From contig NZ_JAAQTL010000001.1 in NCBI RefSeq assembly GCF_011742875.1, forward strand, positions 2,728,001 through 2,792,000: 64,000 bases of DNA, read 5' to 3'. The notes under the pieces are model-generated. The model saw only the letters and a program-made list of their open reading frames with translations. It was not told the origin of the DNA and did no database searches. A program made the position numbers and the translations under genes. This DNA is from Luteibacter yeojuensis (GTDB lineage Bacteria > Pseudomonadota > Gammaproteobacteria > Xanthomonadales > Rhodanobacteraceae). Shown one piece after another: positions 57,839 through 64,000 of the stretch (positions are counted from its first letter, which is position 1; each line of letters starts with the position of its first letter).

Positions 57839-58783
57839 ATGGCGAACCCTTCCCTGCGGGTGGCGTTCGCCGGAACGCCCGATTTCGCCGTCCCCTGTCT
57901 CGAAGCCTGCCGCGCCTCCGGCGCGGAGGTCGTAGCCGTCTATACCCAGCCCGACCGCCCGGCCGGGCGCGGCCGCAAGCTCGCCGCCAGTCCGGTGAAG
58001 GAAGCCGCCCTCGCCGCCGGCATCCCGGTCGAGCAGCCGGAATCGTTCAAGGCCGAGGCCGATCGCTCCCGCCTGGCCGCTTACGCGCCCGACCTCATGG
58101 TGGTCGTGGCCTACGGGTTGATCCTGCCGCGTAAGGTGCTCGCCATTCCCCGGCTCGGGTGCTGGAACGTGCACGCATCCCTGCTGCCGCGCTGGCGTGG
58201 CGCCGCGCCGATCCAGCGCGCCATTCTCGCGGGCGACGCCGAGTCCGGCGTCGATCTCATGCAGATGGAAGCCGGCCTCGATACCGGACCGGTGCTGGTC
58301 GAGAGGCGCACCCCCATCGCCGCCGACGAAACCGGCGGCAGCCTTCACGACCGCCTTTCCGCGCTCGGCGCCGATGCGCTCGCCGAAGGCCTGCGCCGGA
58401 CCCTGGCGGGCGAAACGCTCGCACCGCGTGCCCAGGCGGCCGAGGGCGTCGAATACGCGCACAAGCTCGACAAGGCCGAAGCGCGCCTCGACTTCACCCA
58501 ACCTGCCGCCGCGCTGGAGCGCAAGGTCCGCGCCTTCGATCCGTGGCCGGTGGCGGAAGCCGATATCGCCGGGGAACGCCTGCGCATCTGGTCGGCCCGC
58601 GCCGTGGCCGGTATCGCCGGTGCCGAGCCGGGCCGCATCCTCGCCGCGTCGCGCGACGGTATCGACGTGGCCTGCGGCGAGGGCGCCCTGAGGCTCACGG
58701 CGGTACAGCGCGCCGGGGGCCGCCGGATCGGGGTTGCGGATTATCTCAACGCCCGGCCGGAGCTGAAGCAGGCCTCGTCGTGA
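57839..58783 (+). CDS. fmt: Methionyl-tRNA formyltransferase
   Basis: Formylates initiator Met-tRNA using 10-formyl-tetrahydrofolate; 314 residues (E. coli 315). It shows [37 protein letters not shown] with the catalytic Asn-His, and [13 protein letters not shown]. The C-terminal OB-like domain begins at about 205. Its stop overlaps the rsmB GTG start. Confidence 0.97.
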   Translation: MANPSLRVAFAGTPDFAVPCLEACRASGAEVVAVYTQPDRPAGRGRKLAASPVKEAALAAGIPVEQPESFKAEADRSRLAAYAPDLMVVVAYGLILPRKVLAIPRLGCWNVHASLLPRWRGAAPIQRAILAGDAESGVDLMQMEAGLDTGPVLVERRTPIAADETGGSLHDRLSALGADALAEGLRRTLAGETLAPRAQAAEGVEYAHKLDKAEARLDFTQPAAALERKVRAFDPWPVAEADIAGERLRIWSARAVAGIAGAEPGRILAASRDGIDVACGEGALRLTAVQRAGGRRIGVADYLNARPELKQASS

Positions 58784-60099
58784 GTCGCGCCCTTTCCGTG
58801 CGTGCGCTGGCTGCCGAGGCGCTGGCCGAGATCGCGCTCTCGGGCCATTCGCTGCGCGACGTGGCCGACCGCGCCCTGCCACGCCTTCCCGATGCGCGCG
58901 ATCGCGCACTGCTCACCGCGCTGCTCAACGATGGCGCGCGCTGGTGGCCGCGTTTCGACGCGGCGCTCGATCGCCTGCTCGACAAACCGATCCGGCGCAA
59001 CGAGCCGGCGATACATGCGCTGCTGGTCACCGGGCTGGTCCAGCTGGAAGTCCTCGAGCTGCCGGGCTATGCCGCCGTGGCGGCGACGGTCGAAGCGGTG
59101 CGCGAGTTGCGCCGTCCGCGCCTCGCCGGCCTGGTCAACGCCGTGCTGCGCCGCTGGCAGCGCGAGCGCGACGCGCTGTCGGCCGAACTCGATGCCATGC
59201 CCGCGACTCGCCACGCGCACCCGGCGTGGCTTGCCGAAGCCATCGCCCGCGACTGGCCGGCACAGGCCGAGGGCGTTCTGGCCGCCGCGAACACGGAACC
59301 GCCGCTCATGCTGCGCGCCAATAGGCGCCGCACGGATCGCGACGACCTCGCCGGGCGCCTGCGCGCCGCCGGACAGAATGCGGAACGCCACCCCTGGCTG
59401 GCCGATGCGCTCGTCCTGCCGCACAGCACCGATGTGACCCGGCTGCCCGGCTTCGACGAGGGCCATTTCGCCGTCCAGGACGGCGCCGCGCAGGTGCCGG
59501 CCGACCTGCTCGACCTTGCCGGGGGACAGCGTGTGCTCGACGCCTGCGCCGCGCCGGGCGGAAAGGCCTGTCACGCGCTCGAGCGGGCGAAGGTCGACCT
59601 GCTCGCGGTGGAATTCGAAGACAGGCGCGCACCCCGCATCCGGCAGAACCTCGTGCGCCTCGGCCTCGAGGCGGAGGTCGTCGTCGGCGACGCGGGCGAT
59701 GCGTCGGCGTGGTGGGATGGCCGCTTCTTCGATCGCGTGATGATCGACGCGCCCTGCTCGGCCACCGGCGTGATCCGCCGCCGCCCCGACGTGCGCCTGC
59801 ACCGCCGGGCGACGGACATCGATGCGCTGGTCGCGCAGCAGGCGCGCATTCTTGCGGCGTGCTGGGAAACGTTGGCGCCCGGCGGGCGCCTGCTCTACGT
59901 CACCTGTTCGCTGCTGCGCCGCGAGAACGAAGGCGTGGTCGGCGACTTCCTCGCGCGACACCCCGATGCCTCGGCCGTGCCGGTTGCTCTTCCGGTCGGG
60001 CAGCCGGCCGCCATCGGTTGGCAGATCCTCCCGGGCGACGGCGACCTCGACGGGATGTACTACGCCTTGCTGGAAAAATCGCGGACCAGCGCGGTATAG
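58780..60099 (+). CDS. rsmB: 16S rRNA (cytosine-967-C5)-methyltransferase
   Basis: SAM-dependent rRNA methyltransferase of 439 residues. The NusB-like N-terminal domain (about 1-135) contains [18 protein letters not shown]. The catalytic domain shows [14 protein letters not shown], the SAM region [10 protein letters not shown], the catalytic Cys motif [15 protein letters not shown] and [15 protein letters not shown] 58780 overlaps the fmt stop (GTGA). Its 3' end overlaps the convergent glycosyltransferase gene by 40 bp. Confidence 0.95.
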   Translation: MSRALSVRALAAEALAEIALSGHSLRDVADRALPRLPDARDRALLTALLNDGARWWPRFDAALDRLLDKPIRRNEPAIHALLVTGLVQLEVLELPGYAAVAATVEAVRELRRPRLAGLVNAVLRRWQRERDALSAELDAMPATRHAHPAWLAEAIARDWPAQAEGVLAAANTEPPLMLRANRRRTDRDDLAGRLRAAGQNAERHPWLADALVLPHSTDVTRLPGFDEGHFAVQDGAAQVPADLLDLAGGQRVLDACAAPGGKACHALERAKVDLLAVEFEDRRAPRIRQNLVRLGLEAEVVVGDAGDASAWWDGRFFDRVMIDAPCSATGVIRRRPDVRLHRRATDIDALVAQQARILAACWETLAPGGRLLYVTCSLLRRENEGVVGDFLARHPDASAVPVALPVGQPAAIGWQILPGDGDLDGMYYALLEKSRTSAV

Positions 60100-61196
60100 A
60101 CGGCCTCGGTCGCGTCCACGAAGCGCTCCATGCCGAATTCCGCTTCCGCGTGCCGCCGCGCGGCCCGCCCCATCGCGGGAAGCGCATCGCGCTCGTCCAG
60201 CAGGCGGCGCAAGGCGTCGGCGATCGCTTCGCGGTCGCGCGCCGGGACCACCCACCCGTCCTCGCCCTGCCGGATGTTTTCCGGCAGGCCCGCGTAGTCG
60301 CTGACCAGCACGGGCTTGCCCATCGCCATCATTTCGCGGCAGGCGAAAGAAATCGTCTCGACGTCCCAGGAAAGTACGAAGCCGGCGTCCAGCGCGGCGA
60401 CCATCGGCCGCACGTCGTCGAGCCGACCGGTGAAATGCACCTGCGCGGAAAGCCCCAGCGCCTCCACTCTGGCCAGGTCGTCCGCCTTGGGCAGGCCACC
60501 GGCCAGCACGACACGGAACCGCGCACGCTGGTCCCGCGCCAGCAGGGCGAGGGCCTCGACCAGGTCCATCCAGCCCTTGTAGCGCGCCGTTCCGGCATTG
60601 CTGCCGATGAGCAGGCGTTCGCCCGCCGCCGCCGGCTCGAGCCAGCCCGCGCGCCGCGCGGGGTCTGCGGCGAGGGGAGCGAAACGTCCGATGTCCACGC
60701 CGTTGAATACCGTCGCCACGCGGCAGCGCGCGTACGGCGAGGCCATGACCTGGCGCCGCACGAAGTCGCAGACGGCGATCACCTGGTCCGTCCCGAACCG
60801 CGAACGCCAGGCATGGCCGATGCCGGTCATGGGCTTGGAATTGTGCTTGGTGAGGACGACCGGCGGGCGGGGCCGCAGGCCACGGGCGGCCGACATGAGC
60901 AGCCGGTGGTCGGCCGAGCCGTTCACATGGACGAGATCGAAGCGCTCGCGGCGCAGGTAGCCCGCGAGCTGCCGCCGGGCGCGGCTCCGTGCCCGGAGAC
61001 GGCGCAGCCCGTTCGGGAACGGCTGGTCGAGCACCGTCACGCCGGGGATCGCGCGCGCTTCACGGTTGAGGCGACTGCCCGGCGGCGCCGCCACGTGCAC
61101 CTCGTGGCGCGCGGCGAGGCCCCGGGCCAGCCCGAGGATATAGGTGGTATGCCCGCCGCCGTCGCCGTCGTGAAAATTCGTGAAGAGGAGCTTCAT
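60060..61196 (-). CDS. GT4-type glycosyltransferase (surface polysaccharide)
   Basis: A 378-residue GT-B enzyme. The N-terminal acceptor domain starts MKLLFTNFHDGDGGGHTTYI and includes DLVHVNGSADHRLL. The C-terminal donor domain has IGSNAGTARYKGWMDLVEA and SFACREMMAMGKPVLVSDYAG, with the second acidic residue of an EX7E-like motif. The position of the GxGGH-type loop and the tail domain fit glycosyltransferases of LPS core or capsule. It is divergent from the O-antigen-ligase-like gene and tail-to-tail with rsmB. Confidence 0.87.
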   Translation of the reverse strand: MKLLFTNFHDGDGGGHTTYILGLARGLAARHEVHVAAPPGSRLNREARAIPGVTVLDQPFPNGLRRLRARSRARRQLAGYLRRERFDLVHVNGSADHRLLMSAARGLRPRPPVVLTKHNSKPMTGIGHAWRSRFGTDQVIAVCDFVRRQVMASPYARCRVATVFNGVDIGRFAPLAADPARRAGWLEPAAAGERLLIGSNAGTARYKGWMDLVEALALLARDQRARFRVVLAGGLPKADDLARVEALGLSAQVHFTGRLDDVRPMVAALDAGFVLSWDVETISFACREMMAMGKPVLVSDYAGLPENIRQGEDGWVVPARDREAIADALRRLLDERDALPAMGRAARRHAEAEFGMERFVDATEAVYTALVRDFSSKA

Positions 61197-61359
61197 CGGT
61201 CCTGGCTTGCGGGAGGAAAGCTGAATTCCGGCCTCCACGCCGGTCGGTCCCGGACGGCATTGGCCGTCAGTTAAAGTACCATGCCCTCGCGCTTGTCCGG
61301 CGGCCTGGGTCGCCGCAAGGCGTGGCCTCCGTGCCGTCCCGATCCAAGCAAGGTGCCGA

Positions 61360-62613
61360 GTGCTCGAAAAAACCAACCCGTGGCGCATGTGGATCGTCTC
61401 GCTGCTGCTCGCGGCCATGCCGCTCACGTTCGCGCTGCCGATCAAGGCGAAGTCGATACCCGCCGCCGTCCTGTTCCTCGCCGGCCTCTGGGCGCTGTTG
61501 CGCGACCCGGATACGCGGCGCGCCTACCGTCGTGCGGCCTGGGTGATCGGGCCCGCCGCGCTGGCGTTCGCCTTCTGGCTGACGAACGTGCTGGCCCATG
61601 GCATCGACATGCGCGCATTCGACGTCACCTCGCACATCCTGGCCTTCCTCGTCATCGCCGCCAACTTCGCCGCGCCGCTGCGCACGGCGGTATTGCGCGT
61701 CGGCTTCAGCGTGTCCGCCGGCGTGCTCGGCGCCATCTGCCTGGAGCAGCGCTACATCGAGGGGATCGACCGCGTCTACGGCATGAACAACGGTCTGTGG
61801 GGCGCCATCGAGTTCGGTATGTTCATCCTGGTGCTGTCGCTGATCGCGGTGGCCCAGGCACTGCGCGCCGAACTCAGCCGTGGCGAGCGCCTGCTGCATG
61901 GCTTCTGCGCGATCATCGGCCTGTACGGCGCGCTCCTGACGCAGAGCCGCGGCCCCCTGCTCGCCTTCCTGCCTGCCTTCGCGATCGTGGTGCTCTTCCA
62001 GTCGCGCCGGAGCGGGCGCTGGCGTGAAGGCCTGCTTCTGCTGGCGCTGGGCATCGGCGCCGCGATCGTCGCGGCCAGCACGCTGCATGGCGAGATGCTC
62101 GCCCGCTTCGCGGCCGTGACCGAGGAGATGTCCACCTACAGCGAGCAGGATGCGACCGGTGCCGTGCGCGAGCGCCTCGAGATGTGGCGCACCGCGAACA
62201 TGGCCATCGCCGAGCACCCCCTTGCCGGCGTGGGCCTCAACCAGTTCGGCGATTACGCCCGCGCCCGGATCGCCGAAGGCAAGGTGAACGCGACGGTGGA
62301 ACGCTACGACCATCCGCACAGCGAATACCTGGAATGGGCCGTGACGGGCGGCCTGCCTGGGCTGGCCGTACTCGTCCTGTTGTTCGGCGGCGCGCTGCTG
62401 TTCTTCGGCCGGCACGCGCTGAATCCCGACAACGCCGTTGCCATGCCGGCGACCGCGGGCCTCAGCACGGTCTGCATGTATGCGTTGTGCGGCCTGACCG
62501 ACAACGTGTTCTACCGCGCCATGCCGCACTCGCTCTACTTCTTCCTGACGCTGGGGCTGGCGGTGTACATCGGCCGCACCCTGAACACGCCACGGCCGCC
62601 GGCAGCGCATTGA
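61360..62613 (+). CDS. O-antigen ligase / polymerase family membrane protein (Wzy_C)
   Basis: A 417-residue protein with about ten to twelve membrane helices. The large periplasmic loop carries ERLEMWRTANMAIAEHPLAGVGLNQF and HPHSEYLEWAVTGGLPGL, the conserved Arg and His motifs of the WaaL/Wzy_C family. QSRGPLLAFLPAF is another family block. It could ligate O-antigen to lipid A-core or act in another polysaccharide or glycosylation route. GTG 61360 follows AAGGTG. The next gene starts 1 bp after its stop. Confidence 0.88.
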   Translation: MLEKTNPWRMWIVSLLLAAMPLTFALPIKAKSIPAAVLFLAGLWALLRDPDTRRAYRRAAWVIGPAALAFAFWLTNVLAHGIDMRAFDVTSHILAFLVIAANFAAPLRTAVLRVGFSVSAGVLGAICLEQRYIEGIDRVYGMNNGLWGAIEFGMFILVLSLIAVAQALRAELSRGERLLHGFCAIIGLYGALLTQSRGPLLAFLPAFAIVVLFQSRRSGRWREGLLLLALGIGAAIVAASTLHGEMLARFAAVTEEMSTYSEQDATGAVRERLEMWRTANMAIAEHPLAGVGLNQFGDYARARIAEGKVNATVERYDHPHSEYLEWAVTGGLPGLAVLVLLFGGALLFFGRHALNPDNAVAMPATAGLSTVCMYALCGLTDNVFYRAMPHSLYFFLTLGLAVYIGRTLNTPRPPAAH

Positions 62614-62614
62614 C

Positions 62615-63610
62615 GTGGCGTCCATCCACCTGATTGCCTGGAACAACGGGCGCGGCCTGAGCCACGACATCCGTCTGCTCGACGCCGCGCTGCGCGACCT
62701 GGGACATACCGTCACGATCACCGCCGTGCCGCGACGCAGCCGCGGCTTGCCGTGGCGGGCATGGGCGGCGGCGCTGCGCATGCACGCGCGCTGGCTGACC
62801 GGCCGCGGCCCACGCCGACACGACCTCGGCATCACGCTCGAGCACGTGCACACGGCCTACCTTCCGCTGGCCCGGCGCAACGCCTTCATCCCGAACCCGG
62901 AGTGGCTGTCGCGCCGCGACCGCCGGCATCTGCGCCGCTTCGACGCGATCCTCTGCAAGACGGCGATCGCGCGGGACACCTTCGCGGCGCAGGGCCTCCC
63001 GGTGCACCTCATCGGCTTCCAGAGCATCGATTGCCGGCGCGAGGGCGTGGTCCGCGATCGCACCTTCCTCCATCTGGCGGGTGCCAGCCGGATGAAGGGC
63101 ACGGAGCGTCTGCTCGATGTGTGGCGCCGCCATCCGGAGTGGCCGACGCTGCATGTGCTGCAGGCGCCGTCGACGGCGATACCCGACCGGCCGGCCGCGG
63201 CAGCGAACCTCGACCACCGCGTGACCTACGTGGACGATATCGAAACCATCCGCCGGCTGCAGAACGCCCATGCCTTCCATGTCTGTCTTTCCGAAGCCGA
63301 GGGCTGGGGGCATTACATCGTCGAGGCGATGAGCTGCGGGGCGGTGGTGCTGACCACGGACGCGGCGCCCATGAACGAACTGGTGCGGCCGGACCGCGGC
63401 CTGCTGGTGGCCGCGCACGAATGCGGCACGCTCAACCTCTCCGCGCTCTGGCGGTTCGACGAAGCCGCCCTGGAGGCCTGCGTCGAGCACGCGGCCGGCA
63501 TGAGCGACGACGAACTGCGCCGGCTGGGAGACGCCGCGCGGGCCTGGTACGCCTCGAACCAGGCCGGGTTCACGGAGCGACTGCGCGGCGCGGTCGACGC
63601 TCTGCTCTGA
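62615..63610 (+). CDS. GT-B glycosyltransferase (group 1-like)
   Basis: A 331-residue enzyme, start GTG 62615. The C-terminal half shows FLHLAGASRMKGTERLLDVW and SEAEGWGHYIVEAMSCGAVVLTTDAAP, an EX7E-type donor motif. The N-terminal half is less typical (HLIAWNNGRGLSHDIRLLDAAL). It is probably co-translated with the O-antigen-ligase-like gene. The sugar and linkage are unknown. Confidence 0.83.
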   Translation: MASIHLIAWNNGRGLSHDIRLLDAALRDLGHTVTITAVPRRSRGLPWRAWAAALRMHARWLTGRGPRRHDLGITLEHVHTAYLPLARRNAFIPNPEWLSRRDRRHLRRFDAILCKTAIARDTFAAQGLPVHLIGFQSIDCRREGVVRDRTFLHLAGASRMKGTERLLDVWRRHPEWPTLHVLQAPSTAIPDRPAAAANLDHRVTYVDDIETIRRLQNAHAFHVCLSEAEGWGHYIVEAMSCGAVVLTTDAAPMNELVRPDRGLLVAAHECGTLNLSALWRFDEAALEACVEHAAGMSDDELRRLGDAARAWYASNQAGFTERLRGAVDALL

Positions 63611-63655
63611 TATCGTGCGGCTAGAATTCATGATCCTTTAACGGTAACGACGCCC

Positions 63656-64000
63656 TTGTCCAACAGCGCCTATACCCGATCGGAACACCTTCGCGCCCTG
63701 TGGCCCTGGCTACCGCTGTGGGCCGCGATGGCCCTGCTCGCCATCTTCGCGCATGGCCCGATGCCGATGTTCTCCACGCGGACGCTCGCCGTCGCCTGGG
63801 AGATGTGGGCGCACGGGCACTGGCTCGTGCCGCATATCAACGGCGAGCCGTACAGCGAGAAGGTGCCGCTGCTGTTCTGGATGATCCATGCCGGCTGGGC
63901 CGTGTTCGGCGTCAGCGACGTGTGGCCGCGCATCCTCGAAGTGATCTTCGGCGGCGCGCAGCTGGTGATCGCCTCGGTGCTCGCCGCCCGTCTCTTCCCC
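63656..64000 (+). CDS. ArnT/GT39-like integral-membrane glycosyltransferase, 3'-truncated by the window
   Basis: An open frame from TTG 63656 to the window end (115 codons). It has two hydrophobic segments around a periplasmic loop. The loop reads MFSTRTLAVAWEMWAHGHW and VPHINGEPYSEKVPLLFWM, the acidic/aromatic first-loop pattern of ArnT, PMT and GT83 polyprenyl-phosphate-sugar transferases. The TTG start is the best fit to this frame; an ATG about 24 codons further in is an alternative. It continues the polysaccharide locus. Confidence 0.75.
   Translation, partial: MSNSAYTRSEHLRALWPWLPLWAAMALLAIFAHGPMPMFSTRTLAVAWEMWAHGHWLVPHINGEPYSEKVPLLFWMIHAGWAVFGVSDVWPRILEVIFGGAQLVIASVLAARLFP

Overview
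The window looks like a chromosomal segment of a high-GC gammaproteobacterium of the Xanthomonadales, most likely a Rhodanobacteraceae member such as Luteibacter or Dyella. This is inferred from three things: the codon bias of long GC-rich ORFs, the housekeeping blocks, and a xanthomonadin-type aryl-polyene pigment locus. No rRNA operon and no CRISPR array was seen. One tRNA is present, elongator Met(CAT).

Layout. 1-1.73 kb is a small accessory patch: the 3' part of an IS5-family element followed by an AT-richer DUF6338 membrane gene coupled to a 43-codon Pro/Lys-rich ORF. 1.8-5.9 kb is the glyoxylate bypass (aceB, aceA) with a divergent LysR regulator. 6-10.4 kb holds a tandem thioredoxin-fold exported protein, a MocR/PdxR-type regulator and a tetR-SDR operon with a striking double palindrome upstream. 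10.4-16.8 kb is mostly housekeeping: comM, ubiK, a P-II gene, gpmA, hemF and a DUF218 gene.

16.9-27.4 kb is the most distinctive block. Two convergent operons plus a divergent chorismatase gene encode a ketosynthase, a chain-length-factor-like KS, a glycosyltransferase, a flavin-dependent halogenase-like protein, two hot-dog dehydratases, an MMPL exporter, a LolA-like carrier, an LpxL-like acyltransferase, an acyl carrier protein and a XanB2-like 3-/4-hydroxybenzoate-forming enzyme. Together these fit synthesis, halogenation, lipid attachment and outer-membrane export of an aryl-polyene pigment. The likely aryl-acid:ACP ligase lies apart, at 50.1-51.5 kb between purD and tsaC. No ketoreductase was found inside the cluster.

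27.5-37.4 kb carries glmU, a DUF748 gene and the complete F-type ATP synthase operon atpIBEFHAGDC, with a strong terminator after atpC and a plausible extended -10 promoter before atpI. 37.6-46.6 kb contains queD, an orphan LuxR-type regulator, tRNA-Met, rppH, bfd-bfr with a possible Fur site, a DUF6776-bactofilin-erpA-nudC-ampE run, and an MFS-acyltransferase fusion (lysophospholipid recycling). 46.8-48.8 kb encodes a secreted protein with a beta-trefoil C-terminus that resembles the leukocidin/cytolysin pore-forming family. 48.8-60.1 kb is housekeeping: purD, tsaC, topA with a histone H1-like tail, dprA, a LysM protein, def, fmt and rsmB. 60-64 kb starts a surface-polysaccharide locus: two glycosyltransferases, an O-antigen-ligase-like protein and a partial GT39/ArnT-like protein.

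A dispersed REP-like family built on the palindrome GCCGCTATAGCGGC occurs at eight places between genes. In two cases it supplies the stop codon of the neighbouring gene. Start codons were often moved inward from the longest ORF using Shine-Dalgarno sites, signal peptides and family lengths; these choices are noted per gene.
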